A DNA stretch of 64,000 bases from Sphingomonas naasensis (GCF_004792695.1 NZ_SRXU01000010.1:1-64000), one strand, 5' to 3'. Counted from the first letter of the stretch, positions 9,455 to 17,872 are shown. Made by a program: numbers and translations. The notes: generated by a model from the letters alone, not told the origin.

Positions 9455-9786
9455 GGCGTGCTCCCGTCGGTTGCCGGCGCGGCGGCCTCGACCGGCTGCG
9501 CCTTCGAGAGGAATTCGGTCATTGCCTTGCCGATCCCGATCGGCGCGTGCGCGGCCATGCTCTGGGCGAGCTGCTGGTCCTGCATGTCGCGGAACTGCTG
9601 GCTCGCCTTGCTGTCGAACAGCCCTTCGCCGAGGCTGGCGGTGCGCATCGACTTGAGCATCATGCCGACGAAGATCGCCTCGAAGCGCTTGCCCGCGGCT
9701 TCGAGATTCTCCTTCGACGCAAGCCGCGACGTGTCCATCGACACGCCGCCGGTGCTGCCGGCGATCGGGGCGGCGGCCTGGCTCAC
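9451..9786 (-). CDS. flgJ: Rod-binding FlgJ-type protein, single domain
   Basis: A 111-residue protein corresponding to the N-terminal rod-capping domain of FlgJ (AAGKRFEAIFVGMMLKSMRTA and DMQDQQLAQSMA). It lacks the C-terminal muramidase domain found in enterobacterial FlgJ. The wall-cutting activity is probably supplied by the transglycosylase at 18662-19567. It overlaps flgI upstream and flgK downstream by four bases each. Confidence 0.85.
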   Translation of the reverse strand: MSQAAAPIAGSTGGVSMDTSRLASKENLEAAGKRFEAIFVGMMLKSMRTASLGEGLFDSKASQQFRDMQDQQLAQSMAAHAPIGIGKAMTEFLSKAQPVEAAAPATDGSTP

Positions 9787-10877
9787 AGGATGATCAGCTC
9801 GGCCTTGAGCGCGCCTGCTTCCTTGAGCGCCTCGAGGATCGCGACGAGGTCGGCCGGGGACGCGCCGATCGCGTTCACGGCCTTGACCACATCGGCCAGC
9901 TTGGGACCGGGCTGCATCAGGAACATCGGCTTCTTCTCCTCCTCGACGTTCACGGTGCTGTGCTGCTCCGTCACGGTCTCGCCCTTACTAAACGGCAGCG
10001 GCTGGCTGACATTTTGGGCCTCATCGATACGAACGGTGAGTTTACCATGAGTCACCGCGGCGGGGCTGACCCGGACCGCCGAGTTGATCACCACCGTGCC
10101 GGTGCGCGCATTGACGATCACCTTGGCGGGCGCCTCGGCCGCCTCGACGGTGAGATTTTCGATCTCCGACATCAATTCGGCGCGGACATCGGCACCGGCG
10201 GGGGCCTGCACCGCGATCGATACGCCGTCGATCGCGCGGGCGCGCGAGGCGCCGAAGCGGCCGTTGATCGCGTCCTGCACGCGCTGCGCCGTGGTGAAGT
10301 CGGCGCGGGCGAGGTTGAAGGTGAGAAAGGGCGTGCGATCGAAACCGGTGTCGACCAGCCGTTCGACCGTCGCTCCCTCGGGGATACGGCCGCTCGAGGG
10401 CGTGTTGACGACGATCTTCGAGCCGTCGGCGCCGTCCGCGCCGAGCCCGCCGACAGCGAGATTGCCCTGCGCCATCGCGTAGATCTGGCCGTCGGCGCCC
10501 TGCAGCGGCGTGAGGATCAGCGTGCCGCCGCGCAAGGATTTGGCCTTGCCCATCGACGAGACGGTGATGTCGAGCTTTTGCCCCGGCTTGGCGAAGGGCG
10601 GCAGCTCGGCGGTGATCATCACCACCGCCGCGTTCTTGAGGCTCGGGCTGACGCCCGGCGGCAGCTGCAGCCCGAAGCGCGACGCGACTCCGCGCATCGA
10701 CTGGACGGTATATTCGAGATTGTCGTCGCCGGTCCCGGGCAGGCCGACGACCACGCCATAGCCGGTGAGCTGGTTGGTGCGGATGCCCTGGAAGCCGCCC
10801 AGATCCTTCACGCGCTGCGCCTGCGCGGGCGAGAGCGCAAGCGCGGCGGCGAGGAAGGTGATGACGTAACGGATCAT
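9783..10877 (-). CDS. flgI: Flagellar P-ring protein FlgI
   Basis: A 364-residue periplasmic protein that forms the ring around the rod in the peptidoglycan layer. A signal peptide ends at SPAQAQ. The mature start RVKDLGGFQGIRTNQLTGYG and VVGLPGTGDD are hallmark FlgI sequence, and the C-terminus (LKEAGALKAELIIL) is also typical. Length is normal for the family. It sits between flgH and flgJ; its export and folding partner FlgA is encoded at 17363. Confidence 0.96.
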   Translation of the reverse strand: MIRYVITFLAAALALSPAQAQRVKDLGGFQGIRTNQLTGYGVVVGLPGTGDDNLEYTVQSMRGVASRFGLQLPPGVSPSLKNAAVVMITAELPPFAKPGQKLDITVSSMGKAKSLRGGTLILTPLQGADGQIYAMAQGNLAVGGLGADGADGSKIVVNTPSSGRIPEGATVERLVDTGFDRTPFLTFNLARADFTTAQRVQDAINGRFGASRARAIDGVSIAVQAPAGADVRAELMSEIENLTVEAAEAPAKVIVNARTGTVVINSAVRVSPAAVTHGKLTVRIDEAQNVSQPLPFSKGETVTEQHSTVNVEEEKKPMFLMQPGPKLADVVKAVNAIGASPADLVAILEALKEAGALKAELIIL

Positions 10878-10891
10878 GGATCGGGCTCCGC

Positions 10892-11587
10892 TCAGAAGGG
10901 GCTGATCATCTGGAAGAATCGGCTCAGCCAGCCTTGGCGGCTGGCGCGGGCGACGTCGCCCTTGCCGGTATAGGCGATGCGGGCATCGGCGACGCGCGTG
11001 CTGGCGACGCGGTTGTTCGCGTCAATGTCGGCGGTGCGGACGATACCCTTGATCTGGACGAACTCGTCGCCGCGATTGAGCGTCACGCGCTTCTGGCCCT
11101 GCACCAGCATCGTGCCATTGGGATAGACCTCGGCGACGGTGACGCTGATCTCGCCCGACAGCGCATTGGCCTGGTCGGCGGTGCCCGAACCGTTGAAGTT
11201 GCGGCTGCCACTGACCGTCGCATCGCTCTTGTTGAACAGGTTGAGCGCGCCGGTGGTCGGCGGCGTGAGCGAGAAGCCGCCGCCGCTGTCGAGCTTGGTC
11301 GCCGCCGATTTGGACGCGCTGGTGCGTTCGACGAGCACGATCGTCAGCGGATCGCCGACGCGGCGCGCGCGCTGCCCTTCGTAGAGCGCGGCATAGCCGT
11401 CGCTCGCCTGGAAGATGCCGCCATTGGCGGGCGCGGCGATCGGGGCCTGGGCGGGAAGCGTGGCGGAGAAATCCTCCTTCGCCTTCTTCTTGCCGATCCC
11501 GAGGAACTGCGCATGGGCGGGCTCGGCGCCGAGCGAGAGCGCGGCGACGGCGAGCGCGCCGGTGGCGAGGCCGGTGAGAAACTTCAT
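10892..11587 (-). CDS. flgH: Flagellar L-ring protein FlgH, without a lipobox
   Basis: A 231-residue L-ring subunit for the outer-membrane bushing of the rod. Family sequence is clear (YEGQRARRVGDPLTIVLVE, NGTMLVQGQKRVTLN, GIVRTADIDANNRVASTRVADARI). The start is ATG 11587 (MKFLTGLATGAL); the open frame extends ten codons further. The signal peptide ends in AHAQ, and the protein has no cysteine at all, so it cannot be lipidated like classic FlgH lipoproteins. Confidence 0.93.
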   Translation of the reverse strand: MKFLTGLATGALAVAALSLGAEPAHAQFLGIGKKKAKEDFSATLPAQAPIAAPANGGIFQASDGYAALYEGQRARRVGDPLTIVLVERTSASKSAATKLDSGGGFSLTPPTTGALNLFNKSDATVSGSRNFNGSGTADQANALSGEISVTVAEVYPNGTMLVQGQKRVTLNRGDEFVQIKGIVRTADIDANNRVASTRVADARIAYTGKGDVARASRQGWLSRFFQMISPF

Positions 11588-11597
11588 CAGCGCGTCC

Positions 11598-12386
11598 TCA
11601 GATGTTCTGATTGACATATTTGAGCATCTCGTCGGTCGCCGAGATCATCTTCGAATTGACCTCGTAGGCGCGCTGGGTCTCGATCATGTCGACCAGCTCC
11701 TCGACGACATTGACGTTCGACGCCTCGAGCGCGCCCTGCCGGATCTTGGCGCGGCCGGTGTCGCCCGGCGCGCCGAGGCTGGCGGCGCCGCTCGCGGTGG
11801 TCTCGATCAGGAAATTGTCGCCGGTCGCCTGGAGCCCCCCCGGATTGGGGAAGGTGGCGACCTGCAGCTGGCCGATCTGGCTCGCCTCGGTCTGCCCGGC
11901 GACGGTCGCCGAGACGGTGCCGTCGGCGCCGATCGTGATCCCGGTGGTGCCCTCGGGGATCGTGATCCCCGGCATCACCTGATAGCCGTCGCTGGTCACC
12001 ATCAGCCCCTCGGCCGAGCGCGAGAAATTGCCGGCGCGGGTATAGCCGAGCTGGCCGCCCGGCATCTGCACCTGGAAATAGCCTTCGCCTTCGAGCGCGA
12101 GATCGAGCGACCCGCCGGTGTTCTGGAAGCTGCCCTGCGTCTCGACCCGGGCGGTGCCCTGGATGCGCACGCCGGTCCCGAGGTTGAGCCCCGTGGCATA
12201 CTTCGTCTCGGCGGTGCTCGCTGCGCCGGGCGCGGTCACCACCTGATAGGCGAGCGTCTGGAACGAGGCGCGATCGCGCTTGAACGCCGTCGTGTTGACG
12301 TTGGCGAGGTTGTTCGAGATCACCCGCATGCGCATGTCCTGGGCGTCTAGCCCGGTGCGCGCGATGTGCATTGCCGAGGAACCCAT
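11598..12386 (-). CDS. flgG: Flagellar distal rod protein FlgG
   Basis: A 262-residue rod subunit. The N-terminal motif (MHIARTGLDAQDMRMRVISNNLANVNT), central LEGEGYFQVQMPGGQLGYTR, and C-terminal helix (ELVDMIETQRAYEVNSKMIS) are diagnostic, and the length is exactly usual for FlgG. It lies between flgF and flgH in the operon. Confidence 0.96.
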   Translation of the reverse strand: MGSSAMHIARTGLDAQDMRMRVISNNLANVNTTAFKRDRASFQTLAYQVVTAPGAASTAETKYATGLNLGTGVRIQGTARVETQGSFQNTGGSLDLALEGEGYFQVQMPGGQLGYTRAGNFSRSAEGLMVTSDGYQVMPGITIPEGTTGITIGADGTVSATVAGQTEASQIGQLQVATFPNPGGLQATGDNFLIETTASGAASLGAPGDTGRAKIRQGALEASNVNVVEELVDMIETQRAYEVNSKMISATDEMLKYVNQNI

Positions 12387-12404
12387 CGTCTAAATCCTTT
12401 TCAA

Positions 12405-13148
12405 TCAGGCGGGCATCCGCATCAGCGATGCGGCGCTCTCGTCCATGGTCTTCGCTTCCTTGAGCAGGCCTGCCTGCACTTCGTAGCTGCGCTGGTTCTC
12501 GATCATGTCGACCAGCGCTTCGGTGAGGTTGACGTTCGATTGCTCGAGCGCGCCGGCCTGGACCCGCGCGTCGAGATCCTCGGGCAGCACCCCGCCGCCC
12601 TTCACGTGGAGCAGATTGTCGAGCCCCTTGGCGGTCTGGCTGCCCTCGGGGCTGGCCAGCTTGATCTTGTCGACCACTTGCGGCTGGGTCGGATCGCCGC
12701 CCGGCGGGATGATCGAGATGGTGCCGTCGTCGGCGATGCTGATCGCCTGATGGGGCGGCACGGTGATGGGCCCCCCCGAGCCCATCACCGGGAAACCGTC
12801 GCCGGTTTCCAGCACGCCCGAGGCCGCGACCGAAAGGTCGCCGCGCCTCGTATAGGCTTCGCTGCCATCCGCGGCCTGCACCGCGATCCACGAATCCGAG
12901 GTCACCGCCACATCGAGCGGCCGCGCGGTCTGGACGATCGTGCCGGCGCGCCGGTCGAAGTCCTGAACCTCTTCCGCGGCGAGCTGGCGCGACTCATAGC
13001 CCGACCCCTGCAGCACCAGCCGGTCGAAGCTGACCCGCTCGGCGCGATAGCCCGTCGTCGATGCGTTCGCGATGTTGTTCGCGATCGTCGACTGCGCCGC
13101 CATCTGGCTGCGAAGCCCCGACATTGTGGTGTAGACGAGCCGGTCCAT
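12405..13148 (-). CDS. flgF: Flagellar proximal rod protein FlgF
   Basis: A 247-residue rod subunit with MSGLRSQMAAQSTIANNIANASTTGY at the N-terminus, IAVQAADGSEAYTRRGDLSV in the middle, and the C-terminal helix ALVDMIENQRSYEVQ. It is upstream of flgG with 18 bases between, as in most flg operons. Confidence 0.94.
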   Translation of the reverse strand: MDRLVYTTMSGLRSQMAAQSTIANNIANASTTGYRAERVSFDRLVLQGSGYESRQLAAEEVQDFDRRAGTIVQTARPLDVAVTSDSWIAVQAADGSEAYTRRGDLSVAASGVLETGDGFPVMGSGGPITVPPHQAISIADDGTISIIPPGGDPTQPQVVDKIKLASPEGSQTAKGLDNLLHVKGGGVLPEDLDARVQAGALEQSNVNLTEALVDMIENQRSYEVQAGLLKEAKTMDESAASLMRMPA

Positions 13149-13171
13149 GCAGTGTCCCCCTCAGCCTTTCG

Positions 13172-14452
13172 TCAGCTGCGGATGTTGAAGATGGTCTGCG
13201 AGATCTGGCTCGCGGTATCGAGCGCCTTGGCATTGGCCTGGAAGGCGCGCTGCGCGGCGATCAGCCCGACCAGCTCCTCGGTGATGTCGACGTTCGAGCG
13301 CTCGATCGCGCCCGCCATCAGCCCGCCGAACCCCTGCGTGCCCGGCTCGCCGAGCCGCGGATCGCCCGACAGGCCCGAGGCCGACCAGGTGCTGCTGCCG
13401 AGTTGGCGCAGGCCGGTGGGATTCGAGAAGCTGGCGAGAACGACCTTGCCGAGCGACTGGGTGTCGCCGTTCGAGAAGCTCGCGCGGACGGTGCCGTCCT
13501 CGGCGATCGTCACGCCTTCGAGCTGGCCGACCGGCGCGCCGTCCTGCGTCGCGGTATCGACGTTGAACGGCTTGTAGACCTGCGTCGTGGCATTGCCGAA
13601 ATCGACGGTCAGCACCTGATCGACGGTCGAGCCCGCGGGCAGGAAGCCGGCGAAGGTGGTCGGCCCGGTCGGCGCCGTCATCGCGCCGGTCGAATCGAAG
13701 GTCATCGTGATCGGCGTGCCTGCGGCCGGATCGGCGTCCGCGCTCAGCTGCTTGTCGCCGACGAACGAATAGGCTTCCCAGCTGCTCGTCGGATCGCTGC
13801 TGCTCGGCGCGCTGGTGCGGACGAAATAGGTCGTCAGCGTCATCGCATTGCCGCTCGGATCGAAGATCGTGGTCTGGGTCGAATGATTGTAGGTCGACGG
13901 GTCGAAGCGGTCGAACGCCGCGGTCGGCACGGTCGAATTGGCGTTGAGGTTGAGCGACAGGTTGACGTTCTCGGTCGCCACCGGCGTGCCGCTGGTCTGC
14001 GGCAGCTGGAGATTGATCGTCGAGCCGAGCCCGGTCGCGACCACCGCGCCAGAGCCGTCGACCGGATAGACCTGCAGCCGATTGCCCTGCGCATCGACGA
14101 CGTTGCGGTTCGAATCGACGAGGAAGCTGCCGTTGCGGGTATAGGCGACGCCATTGCCGCTCGCATCGGGGCTCTTCACGACGAAGAAGCCTTCGCCCGA
14201 GACCGCGACGTCGAGCGCCGAGGTCGACTGGGTGAAGCCGCCCTGGCTGAACTGCTGGCGGACCGACTTCACCACCGTGCCCGAACCAATCACATTGGTC
14301 GGGTTGGTGCTGGCGGTCGACGCAATCACGTCGGCGAACTGGGTCGTCGAGCGCTTGAAGCCGTTGGTCGAGACGTTCGCGAGGTTGTGCGAGATCGTCG
14401 ACATGTCGGTCTGGGCAGCCTGGAGCCCGCTGAGCGAAGTGAAGAAGGACAT
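13172..14452 (-). CDS. flgE: Flagellar hook protein FlgE
   Basis: A 426-residue hook subunit. It starts MSFFTSLSGLQAAQTDMSTISHNLANVSTNGF, carries VSGEGFFVVKSPDASGNGVAYTRNG, and ends with the LVGLIAAQRAFQANAKALDTA helix. The Ser/Thr-rich middle fits the surface-exposed D2 domain. FlgD, the hook cap, is encoded directly upstream in the operon. Confidence 0.96.
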   Translation of the reverse strand: MSFFTSLSGLQAAQTDMSTISHNLANVSTNGFKRSTTQFADVIASTASTNPTNVIGSGTVVKSVRQQFSQGGFTQSTSALDVAVSGEGFFVVKSPDASGNGVAYTRNGSFLVDSNRNVVDAQGNRLQVYPVDGSGAVVATGLGSTINLQLPQTSGTPVATENVNLSLNLNANSTVPTAAFDRFDPSTYNHSTQTTIFDPSGNAMTLTTYFVRTSAPSSSDPTSSWEAYSFVGDKQLSADADPAAGTPITMTFDSTGAMTAPTGPTTFAGFLPAGSTVDQVLTVDFGNATTQVYKPFNVDTATQDGAPVGQLEGVTIAEDGTVRASFSNGDTQSLGKVVLASFSNPTGLRQLGSSTWSASGLSGDPRLGEPGTQGFGGLMAGAIERSNVDITEELVGLIAAQRAFQANAKALDTASQISQTIFNIRS

Positions 14453-14478
14453 TGGGGATTACTCCTTGAAAGCGGGAA

Positions 14479-15171
14479 TCAGCCGACTTGCCAGACGTCG
14501 GAGAGACCGATCTGGCCGATGCCGGGCAAAGTGAGCTGGGGCTGGCCGTCGGCGCCCATCGACACGGTCGAGACCGGCGCCCAGACCAGCGGGGCGGCAG
14601 TGACGGCGCCGTCAGCGTTGCGTGCGGTGACCTTGACCGTGAACGGGCCGTCGCCGGCGGGATCGCCGCTCTCGGTGACGCCGTCCCAGTCGAACGCGAC
14701 CGCGCCCTTGTCCTGCGCGCCGAGCACCATGGTCTTGAGCGTCTTGCCGTTCGGATCGCTGATCGTGACGCTCACATCGGTGGCGTCCTCGGCCAGCGCG
14801 ACCGCGCCGGCGATGCCGCCGCTGGTGCGCGGATAGGCCGTCGAGCCTTCGGTCAGCACGGTCTTGCCGACATAGCCGAGCGCGTCGCCGAGCGAGGTGC
14901 CGGCCAGCTTGTCCGAGATCGCCTTCAGCGTCGTGTTCATCTCGGTGATGCCCGAGAGCGACGAGAATTGCGCCATCTGCGCGACCATCTGGGTGTTGTC
15001 GACCGGCTCGAACGGATCCTGGTTCTTCAGCTGCGCCGTCATCAGCGTCAGGAAGTCCGCCTGGTCCATCTCGGTCTTGCCGAGGTTCGAGGTGTCGGTG
15101 GTCGAGCTGCCCGCGGACGAAGCGCCGTAGCGTTTGATGCCGAGGGTCTGCAGCGTGCTATCGAAATCCAT
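14479..15171 (-). CDS. flgD: Flagellar hook capping/scaffold protein FlgD
   Basis: A 230-residue hook-cap protein. The conserved N-terminal stretch DQADFLTLMTAQLKNQDPFEPVDNTQMVAQMAQFSS is unmistakable. It is followed by the FLG-like and tudor-like region (GKTLKTMVLGAQDKGAVAFDWDG). The cap is needed for FlgE assembly and is discarded after hook completion. It lies two bases after flgC. Confidence 0.95.
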   Translation of the reverse strand: MDFDSTLQTLGIKRYGASSAGSSTTDTSNLGKTEMDQADFLTLMTAQLKNQDPFEPVDNTQMVAQMAQFSSLSGITEMNTTLKAISDKLAGTSLGDALGYVGKTVLTEGSTAYPRTSGGIAGAVALAEDATDVSVTISDPNGKTLKTMVLGAQDKGAVAFDWDGVTESGDPAGDGPFTVKVTARNADGAVTAAPLVWAPVSTVSMGADGQPQLTLPGIGQIGLSDVWQVG

Positions 15172-15173
15172 GA

Positions 15174-15584
15174 TCAGCGGCCCAGTTTGAGGGTGTCGAC
15201 GATCAGCTGCTTGGCAGTCTGCATGACCTCGACATTGTTTTGGTAGGTGCGCGACGATTCGAGCATGTCGACGAGCTCACGGGTCTCATCGACCGCGCTC
15301 TCCCAGACATTGCCGTCCTTGTCGGCGAGCGGATTGCCCGGATCGTAGCGCTTGGTCGGCTCGGAGCCGGCGGTGACGACCTGCTCGACATCGACCGTGG
15401 ACATGCCGCTCGCCTCGTCGAAGGCGCTGCGGAACACCGGCTTGATCGTGCGGTATGCGGCCTCGGCGCTCGACGCGACGGTGCCGGCATTGGCGAGGTT
15501 CGACGCGGTGGTGTTCATCCGCACCAGCTGCGCGCTCATCGCGCGGCCAGAGACCTGGAAGATCGAAAGCGGCTGGTTACCCAT
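15174..15584 (-). CDS. flgC: Flagellar proximal rod protein FlgC
   Basis: A 136-residue rod subunit with FQVSGRAMSAQLVRMNTTASNLANAGT at the N-terminus and the C-terminal helix ELVDMLESSRTYQNNVEVMQTAK. The start is ATG 15584 (MGNQPLSIF); the open frame is much longer but that part overlaps flgB. It follows flgB by two bases. Confidence 0.95.
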   Translation of the reverse strand: MGNQPLSIFQVSGRAMSAQLVRMNTTASNLANAGTVASSAEAAYRTIKPVFRSAFDEASGMSTVDVEQVVTAGSEPTKRYDPGNPLADKDGNVWESAVDETRELVDMLESSRTYQNNVEVMQTAKQLIVDTLKLGR

Positions 15585-15586
15585 GC

Positions 15587-15940
15587 TTATTCTCCCCTCA
15601 GCGCGCGCGTGATCGTCGAGATGCGGCCGTTCAGGAACGACAGCGTCGTCTGATAGGCGACGGCATTCTCGGCGAAGGCGGTCTGTTCGGTGGCGAGCTC
15701 GACGGTGTTGCCGTCCTGGCTCGGCTGCAGCGGGACGCGGTAGAGCGTCGCCGCGTCGATCGCATTGTCCGCCGAGGCGCCCGGGGTCTCGATCGAGGCG
15801 AGCGCCGACTGGAAGTCGATGTCCTTTGCCTTGTACCCGGGGGTCGAGGCATTGGCGATGTTCGATGCGAGCACGCCCATGCGCTGCGAGCGCACGGTCA
15901 GCGCTGCGCCGTGTACGCCGAAGAGGCTGTCGTTGGGCAT
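15587..15940 (-). CDS. flgB: Flagellar proximal rod protein FlgB
   Basis: A 117-residue rod subunit and first gene of the flgBCDEFGHIJKL operon. The N-terminal signature is GVHGAALTVRSQRMGVLASNIANASTPGYKAKDIDF. ATG 15940 has GGGAGA about nine bases upstream and lies 25 bases downstream of the start site predicted from a consensus sigma-54 promoter at 15976-15991, so the start is well supported. Confidence 0.95.
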   Translation of the reverse strand: MPNDSLFGVHGAALTVRSQRMGVLASNIANASTPGYKAKDIDFQSALASIETPGASADNAIDAATLYRVPLQPSQDGNTVELATEQTAFAENAVAYQTTLSFLNGRISTITRALRGE

Positions 15941-15975
15941 TGCACGTCTCCCGCACAAAAGTTCGGGCGTGTCGC

Positions 15976-15991
15976 TGCAATGGCCGTGCCA
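15976..15991 (-). promoter_or_regulatory. Sigma-54 promoter of the flgBCDEFGHIJKL operon
   Basis: On the minus strand the sequence reads TGGCACG-GCCA-TTGCA, a full match to the -24/-12 consensus TGGCACG-N4-TTGC(A/T). The GG and GC are ten bases apart as required. The predicted transcription start is 15965, giving a 25-base leader with a good ribosome site before flgB. Confidence 0.85.
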
Positions 15992-16043
15992 ATTTTTCCG
16001 CAAAGGGCGCTGGACCGTCGATTTCGCTCTACGCGCGGGCCAG

Positions 16044-16061
16044 CCGGCAAAGACTTGCCGG
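16044..16061. promoter_or_regulatory. Palindrome between divergent sigma-54 promoters, candidate FlbD enhancer
   Basis: A perfect inverted repeat CCGGCAA-AGAC-TTGCCGG, followed within ten bases by further TTGC/GCAA half-sites. It lies about 80-90 bases upstream of both predicted start sites (15965 leftward, 16152 rightward), the usual distance for a sigma-54 enhancer. The obvious activator is the FlbD-like protein at 29816. The assignment is inference. Confidence 0.5.
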
Positions 16062-16125
16062 TCTTGCGGCAACCGCCTGCCGGGGCGGGGCGGCGTGCAG
16101 CCACGCACTGCGCCGCGACGGGAAT

Positions 16126-16141
16126 TGGCCCGCCCTTTGCA
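16126..16141 (+). promoter_or_regulatory. Sigma-54 promoter of the second stator pair and flgA
   Basis: TGGCCCG-CCCT-TTGCA matches the sigma-54 -24/-12 elements with correct GG-N10-GC spacing; only one -24 base differs from consensus. The implied start is at 16152, one base before the ATG at 16153, so the transcript would be essentially leaderless. Confidence 0.65.
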
Positions 16142-16152
16142 ACCACGAGCGC

Positions 16153-16818
16153 ATGAACTTGACCGCGCTGCCGGGCATTGGCCCCTTTCTCGACCCGCTC
16201 GCGCTCGCCATCGTGCTGGGCGGGACGGTCGTCGCGGTGGTGCTGCGCACGCCGCTCGGCGATCTCGGCCGCGGGCTGTCGGCGCTGCGCACGCTCGCGC
16301 GCAGGCGCTTCGACGTCGCGCCATTGCTGGTCCAGATCGCCGCGTTCGGCCGGATTGCCCAGCGCCACGGCGTGATCGCGCTCGATCGTTCGGTGATCGC
16401 CGATCCCGATATCGCCGCCGCGGTGGCGGACATTGTCGACGGCGCTTCGCCCGATGGCATCGCCGCGCTGCTCGAGCAGCGCCGCATCGCACGCTTCGAG
16501 CGCCATCGCGCCGCCGCCGAGATGTGGAGCGCCGCCGCCGATATCGCGCCCGCGATGGGTATGATCGGCACGCTGATCGGCCTCGTCCAGATGTTCACGG
16601 CGATGGCCGATCCCAAGACGATCGGCGCGGCGATGGCGGTCGCGCTGCTCACCACGCTCTATGGCGCCATTGTCGCCTGCCTGATCGCGACACCGGTCGC
16701 GTCGCGCCTCAGGCGCCACGCACGCCATGAGTTCCAGGAGCGCGCCCGGCTCGCCGCTCCACTCGCTGCGCTCGCCATGATCCAGCCGCGCCACGGCGCG
16801 CGCGAGCGCGCCGCATGA
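16153..16818 (+). CDS. MotA/TolQ/ExbB-type membrane protein (second stator-like A subunit)
   Basis: A 221-residue membrane protein. Hydrophobic segments lie at LDPLALAIVLGGTVVAVVL (residues ~12-32), around MGMIGTLIGLVQMFTAM, and at MAVALLTTLYGAIVACLIATPV. The ADIAPAMGMIGTLIGLVQMF block is the conserved proline-containing helix of the MotA/ExbB family. It is shorter than the MotA at 6238 and overlaps the next gene, a MotB-like protein, by four bases. It probably forms a second ion-driven stator or a flagellum-associated wall complex; which is not decidable from sequence. No ribosome site is visible before the ATG. Confidence 0.75.
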   Translation: MNLTALPGIGPFLDPLALAIVLGGTVVAVVLRTPLGDLGRGLSALRTLARRRFDVAPLLVQIAAFGRIAQRHGVIALDRSVIADPDIAAAVADIVDGASPDGIAALLEQRRIARFERHRAAAEMWSAAADIAPAMGMIGTLIGLVQMFTAMADPKTIGAAMAVALLTTLYGAIVACLIATPVASRLRRHARHEFQERARLAAPLAALAMIQPRHGARERAA

Positions 16819-17309
16819 ATTGCGAGGACGATCTCGCGCCGCGGCCGATCTGGCTGACCACGCTCGCCGATCTGGCGTTGCTGCTGGTCGGCTTCTTCGT
16901 GCTGCTCCAAGCCAATCAGGTCGATCCGAACAAGCTCGCCGCGGGCTTCCGCGCCGGCTTCGGGATCCGCGAGCAGGCGCCGGCGATGCCGGTCGATCTC
17001 GCGACGGTGACGGGATTCGCGCCCGGTTCGGCCGAGCTTCCGGATGCGCGTGCGGCGCTCGCCTGGGCGCGTGGCGCCACCATCGATCCGCGCACGCGTC
17101 TGCGGATCATCGGCGAAGTCGACGGCAGCGCCGCCGATGTCGATCCGATCACCGGCAGCGGACCGATCCTCGCCGCCGATCGCGCCCGCGCCGTCGCCGC
17201 GGCGCTCATCGCCTCGGGTGCTGTCGCGCCGGAGCGTATCGCCCTCGTCACGGCCCGCGGCCAGCGCCGCGCCCTGCTCTCGCTCGGCTATGACGGAGGC
17301 CGGCAATGA
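16815..17309 (+). CDS. Short MotB/OmpA-like protein (second stator-like B subunit)
   Basis: A 164-residue protein with one N-terminal transmembrane helix (WLTTLADLALLLVGFFVLLQ). The Asp at residue 19 sits where MotB keeps its proton-binding Asp. The C-terminal half is OmpA-like (GSGPILAADRARAVAAALIASGAVAPERI), the peptidoglycan-binding fold. It is half the length of the MotB at 5274. It is coupled to the MotA-like gene by an ATGA overlap and runs up to flgA. Confidence 0.75.
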   Translation: MNCEDDLAPRPIWLTTLADLALLLVGFFVLLQANQVDPNKLAAGFRAGFGIREQAPAMPVDLATVTGFAPGSAELPDARAALAWARGATIDPRTRLRIIGEVDGSAADVDPITGSGPILAADRARAVAAALIASGAVAPERIALVTARGQRRALLSLGYDGGRQ

Positions 17310-17362
17310 TCTGCCGCCCGGCAACCGAACCTTGCCGCCCCCTTCCGCTCAAGGAGACCATG

Positions 17363-17872
17363 ATGCTGCTGTTCCTCGCCCTTGCCGCGGCGACCCCCGC
17401 GGCCGCGCAGGACTTTCAGTCGACACAGGTGCTCGACGCGATCGTCGCGCAATTCACCGGCAAGCCGCTCGGCGAGCAGGGCGGTGCGCGCGCGCCGGTC
17501 GACAAGCGCCTCAAGCTCCAGTCCTGCGCGGCGCCGCAGCTCGAATGGCACGGCGCGGCAAAGGATGCGGTGGTGGTCCGCTGCATGGCGCCGGCATGGC
17601 GGATCTTCGTGCCCGTCAACGCCGTGCCCCAGCCGCGGTCCGTGCCGGTCGCCGCGGCGCCGGTGCCCGCTGCGCCGGTCAGGGCGGCGCCGGTGATCCG
17701 CCGCGGCGATCCGATCACCGTCGAGGCGGGTTCGCCCGGCTTCTCGATCACCCGCGAGGGCATCGCGATGGGCGACGCGCCGGCCGGAGCGCGGCTGCTG
17801 GTCAAGGTCGACGAGAAGAAGGCGCCGATCCAGGCGGTGGCGATCGAGTCCGGGCGCGCGCGGCTGCCCTGA
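17363..17872 (+). CDS. flgA: P-ring assembly chaperone FlgA
   Basis: A 169-residue periplasmic protein. A signal peptide (MLLFLALAAATPAAAQ) is followed by two Cys residues in LQSCAAPQLEW and VVVRCMAPAWRI, then a Pro/Ala linker and a C-terminal SAF-type domain (VIRRGDPITVEAGSPGFSITREGIAMGDAPAGARLLVKV). FlgA helps FlgI assemble into the P-ring. Two adjacent ATG codons (17360, 17363) follow AAGGAG; 17363 has the better spacing. The longer open frame to 17306 has no such signal. Confidence 0.88.
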   Translation: MLLFLALAAATPAAAQDFQSTQVLDAIVAQFTGKPLGEQGGARAPVDKRLKLQSCAAPQLEWHGAAKDAVVVRCMAPAWRIFVPVNAVPQPRSVPVAAAPVPAAPVRAAPVIRRGDPITVEAGSPGFSITREGIAMGDAPAGARLLVKVDEKKAPIQAVAIESGRARLP

